A stretch of DNA of 64,000 nt from Limnospira fusiformis SAG 85.79. GTDB lineage: Bacteria > Cyanobacteriota > Cyanobacteriia > Cyanobacteriales > Microcoleaceae. The notes below the pieces were generated by a model. That model did no database searches. It had not been told where the DNA came from and saw nothing but the letters and a program-made list of their open reading frames with translations. Made by a program: the position numbers and the translations under genes. The DNA is taken from contig NZ_CP051185.1 of assembly GCF_012516315.1 (NCBI RefSeq), positions 4,221,363-4,285,362 of the forward strand, given 5' to 3'. Of the stretch, positions 45,449-55,499 are shown in pieces. The first letter of the stretch is position 1; each line of letters begins with the position of its first letter.

Positions 45449-48137
45449 CTAGTCTGATTGTTCCATTGTTAAGGATACAGCGTTGGCGTTATCTAGTGCC
45501 GTTTTATCATCGTGACAATGGCGATGTAATAGTTGAAGGTTTTTGTATTCATCCTTTCCGCCTGAGCTTCAAGGTACAATGTGGTCTACTTCAACTATAT
45601 CCGATGGTGCGAAATACTGTCCACACCAGGTACATCTACCTTTTTGTTTTTTGAGTAGTTTTGCTACCCTGTTGGGCGTGTCGATTGCTTGTCCTTTTCT
45701 GGTTGCCCAGTAAGTCCAGTTTCCGTCGTATGGTGTTGCGTCAGGGCGTATTAGGGTGTGTCTAACAATCGGAGTCCAATTATGTTTCCATAGTTGGAAT
45801 CCATCTTCGGTCTGGAATAACCAAGATTCATGTCTTTCTTTCCCATTGCTAAGTTTAACCGTTCCTTTGTGGAAGTAGTTTCCTAGCTTTTCGTGGTTTG
45901 CCTTTCCGCATCTTGATACTGTCCATGCCCTTAACATTAGCCACGCTGTGTGGTCTAGCTTAACGAAGGTCTCTGATGAGACTACCCCTGAGTAGTAGTT
46001 TGACCATCCCCGTATTACCGGGTTTAGCTTGCTAATCAGGGCTGATTGAGGTGCTGTTTTAAGTTGTTTTATTACACCTTTAATCGTTTGTGTATGGGCT
46101 TTAACTGCTTTGTTGCTGGGTTTTATGTGAGTTTTGAATCCTAATAGTTTGTGGGGGGTTTTATTAAATAAGAAGCCTCCTTTTCTTCTTCCCCCAAGTT
46201 TCCCAGATTTATATTTTCCTGCCGGGTATTGCCTGATATTGAATCCAAGAAAGTCGAACCCTGGTTTTTCTGTTTTACCATTGTACTCAATAGGATTGAG
46301 TGTGTGGCAAATTCGAGTTTTTTCAGGTTTTATTTCTAGTCCAACAGGTTTTAACCATTCGGAAATAGCAGTTTTGCACTGTTCAATGATTCCTAAGTCT
46401 TTGGATATGACCACAAAATCATCGGCGTATCTTATTACCGTGGCATAAGGTTTACCATTGGTACTTTTCGGATACAGTTTCTCAATTAACCTAACCATGC
46501 CATCCAGTGCAATGTTAGCTAGGAGTGGACTTATTACCCCTCCTTGAGGTGTCCCTGTTTCTGTATCTTCAAATGCGCCGTTATCTAGCACACCTGCTTT
46601 GAGTCATTGTTTCAGGTCTTTCTTCAGGCTGCTCGGACAATGAATTTTGGATAGTAGATAATCATGGTTTATTCGGTCAAAACATTTCGCTATATCTGTA
46701 GGGGTCGAGAGGGAAGTCGCCTTCCCCCACTCCCATTCAAAACCGTGCTTGATACTTTCGCATCACACGGCTCCTGATGTAGATACCCCTTGGCAACGGG
46801 AACAGAGTTACCAACCCCTGCTTTTGTACTTCAACTTTTGGAGCTAAATACAACATCGTAGTGTTTAAACTCGCTTTCGCTGTTAAACTCCTGTTGATTG
46901 CAGTAACTATATCTACACCGTGACTAGTGGGCATATCCTAACCATTACAATTAGGCTTTGGCTTTCAGTCACATCCCTTCCCCTTAAAGGCATACGATTA
47001 CACTTTCACTACTCAACAAGATGTACTTGTCGAGAGCCTAAAAGGGGTTTAAACGTTCCGTTTATACGGGCATTCCATCTTTAGATTTGTCCTATCCACC
47101 GGGGTACATTAAAGGTCTGTGCACAACTTTCGTTGCTTCTGGGTAGTATATACAAACCCCCACTTTTCCCCTTGTTCTTTTGAACGCAGCGTGTCAACCT
47201 ATTTCGCTACTTTATATTGACGATGGTTCAAGCCGGACATTCGGTTTCCCTAATCATGGATGGTTGGCAGTGGTCTCGTTTCTGGTGTTGGGTTACACCT
47301 CGGAACCTTCCGTTCCCCGCTTCAATCTGACGGGTTGTGAATCCTGAAACTGGGGGTGGCTATCGCCGTTACTCTCAACGTCCTGATTTCTCAGTTTGTT
47401 TATGACCTTGAGTCCCCTGCCTTGCTTAGATTTCTCCAAGCGTCGGGACATATAAACAGTTATGGGATGGTCAGGAATATGAATTCCTTATATTCCACCA
47501 AGGGGTGAAAGTCCCATTAGGAGGTTATTTCGGGCATCGCAGCCCTATTTCACTCCTAAACGTTTCGCACGAATCCAGAATATAATAACCTCCTTTGTTT
47601 ATACTTTGAAAGATTCTGGATATTGCGTCGTGGGCTGACCGTCCGGGACGAAACCCATAGCTTGTGCTTTCAAATCTCGATTCCCATTCAGGTTCGAGAG
47701 CCGATTTAACCAAGGCTTGCCTTGCTCTGTCTTGGATAGCAGGTATTCCCAGGGGGCGTTTTTCATCCCTTCCAGGTTTTGGAATCCACACCCGTCGCAG
47801 TGGTTTTGCTTTGAGGTTTCCCTTGATGTTCTTAACAATTTCAAACCTTTGCCTTGGAGAGATTGCTCTCATTCCATCAACACCGGCTGTTTTCTTGCCT
47901 TGATTGTCTTGAGTCACTCGTCGCACTGCTAAGAGTCGGGCATAATGTGACTTCACCAGTAGACGTTGCAACCTTCGTGCCTTTGCGTCCTGTCCCGATT
48001 TAGCTGCTTGAAATATCCTCTTTTGGAGCTTGAAAACTTTTCTCTGAACTTTCGCCCATGGAATAGCTTTCGATACAAACGCACGTCTTGATTGGTTTTG
48101 ATTTCTCAAATCCTTTCTTTAAACTCGCTTTCGTCAT
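45449..48137 (-). pseudogene. Reverse transcriptase/maturase of the tal-leader intron, split and degraded
   Basis: The ORF starts at ATG 48137 ('MTKASLKKGFEKSKPIKT'), shifts frame near codon 18, and continues as 'AIPWAKVQRKVFKLQKR', 'AGVDGMRAIS', 'PLGIPAIQDRARQALVKSAL' and 'SYGFRPGRSAHDAISRIF' to 47571, where the nested intron enters at 'YYILDS'. It resumes at 46697 with 'DIAKCFDRINHDYLLS', meets a TGA (W to stop) after 'KDLKQ', and continues through 'YADDFVVISKD', domain X and the HNH motif. There a second TGA replaces the arginine after 'VEVDHIVP'. The frame ends at 45449. It cannot give an active maturase unless it is spliced and suppressed. Confidence 0.85.
46698..47570 (-). mobile_element. 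ORF-less group II intron nested in the reverse-transcriptase gene (tal leader)
   Basis: 873 bp, GTGCGAAACG at 47570 to CGACCCCTAC at 46698, with domain V (GAGCCGTGTGATGCGAAAG). Removing it exactly joins GGATTC to AGATATAGC, restoring the 'YILDSDIAKCFDRI' reading. Only a stub of an intron ORF remains ('MTAKASLNTTMLYLAPKVEV' and onwards). It is almost identical in length, sequence and insertion point to 53351-54223. Confidence 0.85.
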
Positions 48138-48845
48138 AGTAACTCCTACTAGACTCTATTCTTGTACAATCAAACCGTGACCCGTTAACATATCCCTAGC
48201 ATTACAGTCGGGCATTGGCTTCTGGTCACATCTCACCCCCTAATAGGCTTACGCTTACACTTTTCACTACTGACTTTCTCGACCAGATTATCAGAGCCTA
48301 AAAGGGGTTACAACGTTCCGTTTATATGGGCATTCCATCTGTAGATTTGTCCTATCCACCGGGGTACTTTTAAAGGTCTATGAAGATGGTGAAACAAAAC
48401 CTCTTCTTTTCCCCTTGCTCTTTTGAACGTAGCGTGTCAACCCATTTCGCTACTTAATGGTTACGATGGTTCAAGCCGGACATTCGGTTTCCCTAATCAT
48501 GGATGGTTGGCAGTGGTCGCATCTGGTAGTAGGTTCTACTTCACGCCTTCCGTTCCCCGCTTCAATCCTGGGGTTGTGATTCCCAAAACTGGGGGTGGCT
48601 ATCGCCGTTACTCTTGACGCAATTGTTGAGGAATCGTTAAGATTTCCGGTTTTGCGTTTTGACCTTGGGTTCCCTGCCTTGATTTGGTATCATAAAGATA
48701 CAAATCGTCGGGACATATAAACAGTTATGGGGATGGTCAGGAGTGCGCTCCTTATATTCAACCAAGGGGTTGAAATCCCCACCAGGCGGTTATTTCGGGT
48801 ATTGCAACCCTATTTCATGCCTGAACGTCTCGCACAGTTTCATCC

Positions 48846-48851
48846 ATTATA
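48846..48851 (-). promoter_or_regulatory. Probable -10 box of the tal promoter
   Basis: TATAAT in TTGCTATAATGG on the minus strand, 10 bases upstream of the intron 5' end. No strong -35 is seen. A transcript from here would enter the intron within a few bases. Confidence 0.4.
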
Positions 48852-48979
48852 GCAATCAGCCATGATTGATAACTGTTCATGGCTGCTCATCCTCTGGTCA
48901 AGTGAGTTAGCCTTCTAGCTACTACCCTGATGAATAGCCCCTAAAACATCCATTGACTACTGAACATGATTCACTATTT

Positions 48980-49182
48980 ATTAGGGGTCGAAAATAGAGT
49001 CACCTCTATCTCCTCCCTTTCAGAACCGTGCGTGAAAGTTTCCCTTCACACGGCTCCTGGTTTAATTGCTCCCTTGTGAAGGATACAGCGTTAGCGTTAT
49101 CAAGTGCCGTCTTATCATCGCGGGTGTGGCGGTGTAATAGCTGAAGATTCTTGTATTCATCCTTTCCGCCGAGGCTTCGAGG
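48980..49182 (-). mobile_element. Group II intron 3'-terminal fragment
   Basis: Minus strand: the end of an HNH-containing intron ORF ('LQLLHRHTRDDKTALDNANA'), domain V (GAGCCGTGTGAAGGGAAAC) and the 3' end CGACCCCTAAT at 48980. Everything upstream is cut off by IS630 copy F at 49183. Confidence 0.85.
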
Positions 49183-50139
49183 TATAGCACAAAACAGAAC
49201 AGTTAGGACGTATAATGGCAAGGATATCTACAGAAGACCCAAAATGCCAGCCCCCTACAGTTACGACCTCAGACAAAAAGTTATTGATACAATTGAACTA
49301 GACGGTATGCCCAAAACAGAAGCCAGTCAAGTTTTCCATGTCAGCCGGAACGCCATTAATCTCTGGCTGCAAAGAAAAGCACAGACCGGAGACTTCCTCC
49401 CTAAACCTAATCACCCACCTGGCAATAACCACAAAATTACCGACTGGCATAAATTCAAGGCTTTTGCCCAAGAGCATGGCGATCAAACCTCCGCTCCAAT
49501 GGCTGAACTTTGGGATGACGACATCTCTCCTCGCACCATATCCAGAGCCTTGAAGAAAATTGGCTTCACCAGAAAAAAAACTTACGGCTACCAAGAACGT
49601 TGGAAGCAACAGCGAGAGGAGTTTATTGCTCAGATTGAACAGATGGAGCCGGAAGGGTTGGTTTACCTCGATGAAGCTGGCATGAATAGTCAAGACTCGG
49701 ATTATCCTTATGGTTACTGCGAGGAAGGAAAACGCTTCCATGCCCTCAAATCAGGGAAGAGGCAGGGCAGGGTGAGCTATATGGCCCCATGGTGTGATCA
49801 ACAACTCTTAGCCCCCTTTAGCTTTGAGGGTTGTTGTAATCGGACAGTGTTTGAGTTGTGGTTGGAGTTCATCTTAATTCCAACACTGAAGCCAGGTCAG
49901 ACTCTAGTGCTAGACAATGCAACGTTTCATAAAGGGGGGCGGATTGCTGAACTGGTGGAGGCAGCTCAATGCCGTTTACTCTATCTTCCGCCTTATTCGC
50001 CAGACCTCAACAAGATAGAGAAATGTTGGTCGTGGCTGAAAGCCCGTATTCGCCACGGTATTGAGCAGTTTGATTCTCTCCATGATGCCATGGATTCCGT
50101 TCTCAAGGCTGCGTCCTAACCGTATTGACTAGTGCTATA
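49183..50139 (+). mobile_element. IS630-type insertion sequence, copy F
   Basis: About 957 bp with TA ends. It separates a minus-strand intron 3' fragment on its left from a plus-strand intron ORF on its right, so it marks a rearrangement breakpoint. Confidence 0.92.
49244..50119 (+). CDS. IS630 family transposase, copy F (intact)
   Basis: 291 residues from ATG at 49244; the frame is open further upstream to 49151 through the left end. Helix-turn-helix N-terminus, then 'LVYLDEAGMNSQ', 'TLVLDNATFHKGG' and 'YSPDLNKIEKCWSWLKA'. The A8 tract is in frame. With copy B it is a candidate source of active transposase for the broken copies. Minor changes include 'RNAINLW' in the DNA-binding part and 'ARIRHGIEQ' near the C-terminus. 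Confidence 0.92.
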   Translation: MPAPYSYDLRQKVIDTIELDGMPKTEASQVFHVSRNAINLWLQRKAQTGDFLPKPNHPPGNNHKITDWHKFKAFAQEHGDQTSAPMAELWDDDISPRTISRALKKIGFTRKKTYGYQERWKQQREEFIAQIEQMEPEGLVYLDEAGMNSQDSDYPYGYCEEGKRFHALKSGKRQGRVSYMAPWCDQQLLAPFSFEGCCNRTVFELWLEFILIPTLKPGQTLVLDNATFHKGGRIAELVEAAQCRLLYLPPYSPDLNKIEKCWSWLKARIRHGIEQFDSLHDAMDSVLKAAS

Positions 50140-50342
50140 TATATGGCGATAGCGAGTTTAAAGAAAGGGTTTGGGAAACCAAAACCAATCAAGACTACGA
50201 ACAACGCATGGAAAGTAATCCCATGGACTAAGGTTCAACGGAAAGTTTTCAAGCTCCAAAAGAGTATATTTCAAGCAGCTAAATCGGGACAGGATGCAAA
50301 GGCTAGAAGGTGGCAACGTCTATTGGTGAAATCATATTATGC

Positions 50343-51213
50343 GTGCGAGACGTTTAGGAGTGAAATAGGGATGCAATGCCCGAAATAGCCTCCTAGTGGG
50401 ACTTCCACCCCTTGGTGGAATATAAGGGACTCGTATCCTGACCATCCCATAACTGTTTATATGTCCCGACGCTTGGAGAAATCTGAGCAAGGCAGGGGAC
50501 TCAAGGTCATAAACAAACTGAGAAATCAGGGAGTAGAGAGTAAAGGCGATAGCCACCCCCAATTTCAGGATACACGATTCTGGGATTGAAGCGGGGAACG
50601 GAAGGCGTGAGGTAGAACCTACTACCAAATGCGACCACTGCCAACCATCCATGACTAGGGAAACCGAATGTCTGGCTTGAACCATCGTAATGATTTAGCA
50701 GCGTAATAGGTTGCCACGCTGCGCTCAAAAGAGCAAGGGGAAAAGTAGGGTTTTGCATAAAACACCTACACAGACCTTTTTAAGTACCCCGGTGGAGAGG
50801 ACAAGTCTAAAGATGGAATGCCCATATAAACGGAACGTTTAAACTCCTCATTGGTTCTCCTTATCAAAAAAGTGAGCAATATTACTCACAAGGAGTAGTG
50901 AAAAGTGTAAGCGTATACCATTGAGGGGAAAGGATGTGACTGAAAGCCAATGCCTAATTGTAATGATTAGGATATGCCCACTAGTCACGGTGTAGATATA
51001 GAGACTGCGACAAGTAGGAGTAATATGACGAGAGCGAGTTTAAAGACTACGAGTTGTATGCCAAGCTCCCAAAGTTGGAATCATAAAGCGGGGGTTCGTA
51101 ACCCTGTTCCTAGTGACAAAAAGGGTATCTACATTAGGAGCCGTATGAGGTGAAAGTCTCAAGTACGGTTTGGAAGTGGAGTTGGGGAAGGTGACTTCCC
51201 TTTCGACCATAAC
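50343..51213 (+). mobile_element. ORF-less group II intron nested near the start of the reverse-transcriptase gene
   Basis: 871 bp from GTGCGAGACG to CGACCATAAC. Removal joins TATGC to CCGACTCTTAGC, matching the undisturbed gene of the tal-leader intron. It holds domain V (GAGCCGTATGAGGTGAAAG) and the stub 'MTRASLKTTSCM'. Its 3' end is of the same type as that of 5097-5982. Confidence 0.85.
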
Positions 51214-51234
51214 CCGACTCTTAGCAGTACGGCT

Positions 51235-51294
51235 GTAGGGGCGGGTTCCACGGTCAGCCATGCTTCCCAACAGTCAGCTTAATAAACCCGCCCC
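51235..51294. repeat. Small palindromic repeat inserted in the reverse-transcriptase gene
   Basis: About 60 bp ending in GGGGCGGGTT (51238-51247) and AACCCGCCCC (51285-51294). It replaces a dozen bases of the intron ORF that are present in the tal-leader copy. It shares its stem with the 208-bp array and with 1651-1707. Confidence 0.6.
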
Positions 51295-51474
51295 CCAAGA
51301 TAATCAAGGCAAGAAAACGGCTGGAGTCGATGGAGTAAGAGTAATCTCTCCAAGGCCAAGGTTTGAGCTTGTTGAGAGCATTAAGGGAAACCTCAAAACA
51401 AAACCACTGCGACGGGTGTGGATACCAAAACCTGGAAGGGATGAAAAACGCCCTCTAGGAATACCCACAATCCA

Positions 51475-52219
51475 GGTGTTGCATCATAGAAAATGATATT
51501 CTCAAATAAATCAAGATAAATTGTCCTTATTGCCAAAGCCATAAAGTAGTCAAAAATGGTCATCGTCAGGGAAAACAGAGTTACCTGTGCCGTGAATGTG
51601 GTCGCCAATTTCGAGAAAATCCCTGTCCTGGAGGTTACAGTTCTGATGTCAAAGAGCTTTGTGTGAAAATGTCCCTCAATGGCATGGGATTTCGAGCCAT
51701 TGAGAGAGTCACTGGTATTTCTCACAACACAATACTTAACTGGGTTAGAGTTGCAGAAACCCACATTGATGAGGCAAACTATGAAATTCCTGAAATAGCT
51801 CAAATTGATGAGCTTCAGACTTTTGTGGGTTCAAAAAAAAACCATCTGGGTCTGGACAGTTGTGAATACCAAACTGCCTGGAATTCTGAAGTTTGTCATA
51901 GGCGACCGCTCATTGCTGACTTTTACCACATTATGGCAAATGATTCAGGGCTGGGCTGGTTTTCTATATATTACGGACGGATACAAAGTTTATCCTTGCT
52001 TAATTGAGGATTGCAATCATCTAGTCAGCAAAACGGCTATGACAAGAGTAGAAGGAGAAAACTGCCGTCTGAGGCACTATTTAGCCAGGCTACATCGCAA
52101 AACTTTGTGTGATTCCAAGTCCACTGAGATGTTGTACAAATCAATTCGCTTACTTATCTATTATTTGAAGCATGGACAACTTCCTCCGTTCTCTTAATCA
52201 TTCCTCACTGTGCAATACC
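51475..52219 (+). mobile_element. IS1 family insertion sequence with degraded transposase
   Basis: 745 bp with ends GGTGTTGCA and, inverted, GGTATTGCA, and a 9-bp target duplication CACAATCCA (51466-51474 and 52220-52228). The transposase (51516-52197) shows the IS1 zinc finger 'CPYCQSHKVVKNGHRQGKQS' followed by 'YLCRECGRQF', a helix-turn-helix ('GFRAIERVTGISHNTILNWV'), and the DDE part 'KVYPCLIEDCNHLVSKTAMT'. Its start codon is ATA where ATG is expected. A nine-A tract at 51833-51841 joins the two halves in a +1 relation, not the usual -1. Probably inactive. Confidence 0.88.
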
Positions 52220-52357
52220 CACAATCCAAGATAGAGCAAGGCAAGCCTTGGTTAAGTCGGCTCTCGAACCTGAATGGGAATCGAGATTTGAAAGCACAAG
52301 CTATGGGTTCCGTCCTGGACGGTCAGCCCACGATGCAATATCCAGAATCTACCAAAG

Positions 52358-53319
52358 TATAGCACAAGACAGAACACTTAGGACGTATAATGGAGAGGAC
52401 GAGATGACTAAGAAGACCAAAAATGCCAGCCCCCTATAGTTACGACCTCAGACAAAAAGTTATTGATGCCATTGAACTAGACGGTATGCCCAAAACAGAA
52501 GCCAGTCAAGTTTTCCATGTCAGCAGGAACACCATTAATCTCTGGCTGCAAAGAAAAGCACAGACCGGAGACTTCCTCCCTAAACCTCATCACCGACCTG
52601 GCAATAACCACAAAATTACCGACTGGGAAAAATTCAAGGCTTTTGCCCAAGAGCATGGCGACAAAACAGCAGCTCAAATGGCTGAACTTTGGGATGACGA
52701 CATCTCTCCTCGCACCATATCCAGAGCCTTGAAGAAAATTGGCTTCACCAGAAAAAAAAACTTACGGCTACCAAGAACGTGATGAGCAACAGCGAGAGGA
52801 GTTTATTGCTCAGATTGAACAGATGGAGCCACAAGAAGTGGTCTACCTCGATGAAGCCGGCATGAATAGTCAGGACTCGGATTACCCTTATGGTTACTGC
52901 GAGGAAGGAAAACGCTTCCATGCACTCAAATCAGGGAAGAGGCAGGGCAGGGTAAGTATGATAGCCGCATGGTGTCATCAACAACTCTTAGCTCCCTTTA
53001 GCTTTGAGGGTTGTTGTCATCGGACAGTGTTTGAGTTGTGGTTGGAGTTCATCTTAATTCCAACATTGAAGCCAGGTCAGACTCTAGTATTGGACAATGC
53101 AACGTTTCATAAAGGGGGACGGATTGCTGAACTGGTGGAGGCAGCTCAATGCCGTTTACTCTATCTACCACCTTATTCGCCAGACCTCAACAAGATAGAG
53201 AAATGTTGGTCGTGGCTGAAAGCCCGTATTCGCCACTGCATTGAGCAGTTTGATTCTCTCCATGATGCCATGGATTCCGTTCTCAAAGCTGCGTCCTAAC
53301 CACCTTGACTAATACTATA
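52358..53319 (+). mobile_element. IS630-type insertion sequence, copy D, with frameshifted transposase
   Basis: About 962 bp with a TA duplication at 52358-52359 and 53318-53319. Removal joins CCAAAG to TATAAACAAAGG in the intron ORF. The transposase (52423-53299) is split by a nine-A tract at about 52752-52760, as in copy C: first frame 52423-52782, second 52739-53299. Catalytic motifs are otherwise present. Confidence 0.92.
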
Positions 53320-53350
53320 TAAACAAAGGAGGTTATTATATACTGGATTC

Positions 53351-54223
53351 GTGCGAAACGTTTAGGAGTGAAATAGGGCTGCGATGCCCGAAATAACCTC
53401 CTAATGGGACTTTCACTCCTTGGTGGAATATAAGGAATTCATATTCCTGACCATCCCATAACTGTTTATATGTCCCGACGCTTGGAGAAATCTAAGCAAG
53501 GCAGGGGACTCAAGGTCATAAACAAACTGAGAAATCAGGACGTTGAGAGTAACGGCGATAGCCACCCCCAGTTTCAGGATTCACAACCCGTCAGATTGAA
53601 GCGGGGAACGGAAGGTTCCGAGGTGTAACCCAACACCAGAAACGAGACCACTGCCAACCATCCATGATTAGGGAAACCGAATGTCCGGCTTGAACCATCG
53701 TCAATATAAAGTAGCGAAATAGGTTGACACGCTGCGTTCAAAAGAACAAGGGGAAAAGTGGGGGTTTGTATATACTACCCAGAAGCAACGAAAGTTGTGC
53801 ACAGACCTTTAATGTACCCCGGTGGATAGGACAAATCTAAAGATGGAATGCCCGTATAAACGGAACGTTTAAACCCCTTTTAGGCTCTCGACAAGTACAT
53901 CTTGTTGAGTAGTGAAAGTGTAATCGTATGCCTTTAAGGGGAAGGGATGTGACTGAAAGCCAAAGCCTAATTGTAATGGTTAGGATATGCCCACTAGTCA
54001 CGGTGTAGATATAGTTACTGCAATCAACAGGAGTTTAACGGCGAAAGCGAGTTTAAACACTACGATGTTGTATTTAGCTCCAAAAGTTGAAGTACAAAAG
54101 CAGGGGTTGGTAACTCTGTTCCCGTTGCCAAGGGGTATCTACATCAGGAGCCGTGCGATGCGAAAGTATCAAGCACGGTTTTGAATGGGAGTGGGGGAAG
54201 GCGACTTCCCTCTCGACCCCTAC
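53351..54223 (+). mobile_element. ORF-less group II intron nested in the reverse-transcriptase gene (second site)
   Basis: 873 bp from GTGCGAAACG to about CGACCCCTAC, with domain V (GAGCCGTGCGATGCGAAAG). It sits at the same codon ('YILDS' before 'DIAKCFDRI') as the nested intron of the tal-leader copy. The stub 'MTAKASLNTTMLYLAPKVEV' is conserved. One extra C seems to be present at the 3' junction. Confidence 0.85.
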
Positions 54224-55499
54224 CGGACATAGCTAAATGCTTTGACCGAATAAACCATGATTACCTACTGTCCAAAATTCATTGTCCAAGCAACCTCAAG
54301 AAAGACCTGAAACAATGGCTCAAAGCTGGGGTGCTAGACAACGGTGTATTTGAGGATACAGAATCAGGGACACCTCAAGGAGGGGTAATAAGTCCAATAC
54401 TCGCCAACATCGCACTGGATGGCATGGTTAGGCTCATAAAAACAATGTATCCCAAGAAAGCAAACAGAGCACAAGCTACTGTTATAAGATACGCTGATGA
54501 CTTTGTTGTGATATCCCCATCACTAGAAATCATTGAACAGTGCAAAACTGCTATTTCCGAGTGGCTAAAACCTGTTGGACTAGAAATAAAACCTGAAAAG
54601 ACTCGAATTTGCTACACACTCAATCCCATTGAGTACAACGGCAAGACTGAGGAACCTGGGTTTGATTTTTGAGGATTCAATGTTAGGCAATATCCGGTAG
54701 GAAAATATAAATCTGGGAAAAGTCAAAAAAGGTTCAAAACCCACATCAAACCCAGCAATAAAGCAGTTAAAGCTCATACAGAAGTAATTAAGGGTGTAAT
54801 AAAACAACATAAAACAGCACCCCAATCAGCTCTGATAAGCAAACTAAACCCAAGTATAAAGGGATGGTCAAACTACTACTCAGGGGTAGTCTCATCTGAG
54901 ACCTTCAATAAACTGGATAACATAGTCTGGTTAATGTTACGGGCATGGACAGTATCAAGATGCAGAAAGGCAAACTACGAGAAGCTAGGAAACTACTTCC
55001 AACAAGGAACGGTTAAACTTAGCAATGGGAAAGAAAGACATGAATCTTGGTTATTCAAGACTAAAGATGGATTTCAACTATGGAAACATAATTGGACTCC
55101 GATTGTCAGACATACCACAATACGCCCTGATGCAACACCATACGACGGAAACTGGACTTACTGGGCAACCAGAAAAGGACAAGCAATCGACACGCCAATT
55201 AGGGTAGCAAAACTACTCAAAAAGCAAAAAGGCAAGTGTACCTGGTGTGGGCAATACTTTACCCCATCAGACCTAATTGAAGTAGACCACATTGTACCTC
55301 GAAGCCTCGGTGGAAAGGATGAATACAAAAATCTTCAGCTATTACACCGCCACACCCGCGACGATAAGACGGCACTTGACAAGGCCAACGCTGTGTCCTT
55401 AACAATGGAGCAGTCAAACTAGGAGCCGTGTGAAGGGAAACTTTCACGCACGGTTCTGAATGGGAGGGGATGGAGGCGACTCCATTCTCGACCCCTAAT

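Larger units (their letters stand above)
45372..48835 (-). mobile_element. Group II intron (outer) in the tal leader, containing a nested intron
   Basis: Complete on the minus strand: 5' end GTGCGAGACG at 48835, 3' end CGACCCCTAAT at 45372 with domain V (GAGCCGTGTGAAGGGAAAC). Of 3464 bp, 873 bp belong to the nested intron at 46698-47570. The 5' exon ends a few bases after a TATAAT box and the 3' exon starts with the tal AGGAG ribosome-binding site. Confidence 0.87.
50143..55422 (+). pseudogene. Group II intron reverse transcriptase/maturase in at least six pieces
   Basis: Pieces in order: 50143-50342 ('MAIASLKKGFGKPKPIKT' to 'QRLLVKSYYA'); 51214-51234; 51295-51474 ('AGVDGVRVIS' to 'PLGIPTIQ'); 52229-52357 ('ALVKSALEPEWESRFESTSY'); 53320-53350 (NKGGYYILDS); and 54224-55422 with 'QGGVISPILANIALDGMVRL', 'YADDFVVISPS', domain X and HNH ('CTWCGQYFTPSDLIEVDHIV'). 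A TGA at 54670-54672 replaces a leucine codon after 'EEPGFDF'. The stop is at 55420-55422. Each interruption is flanked by sequence that rejoins into the usual protein, so the insertions came one after another into a once intact gene. Confidence 0.85.
50140..55499 (+). mobile_element. Composite group II intron remnant with two nested introns, IS1, IS630 and a palindromic repeat
   Basis: Plus strand. The 5' ribozyme domains are lost at IS630 copy F. The remainder runs through the whole intron ORF to domain V (GAGCCGTGTGAAGGGAAAC) and the 3' end CGACCCCTAAT at 55499. Inside the ORF lie an ORF-less intron (50343-51213), a palindromic insert (51235-51294), IS1 (51475-52219), IS630 copy D (52358-53319) and another ORF-less intron (53351-54223). 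Confidence 0.87.

Noticed and set aside
49298-49741. 147-residue minus-strand frame conserved in several IS630 copies
   Set aside because: Conservation follows from the sense transposase; it lacks its own ribosome-binding site.
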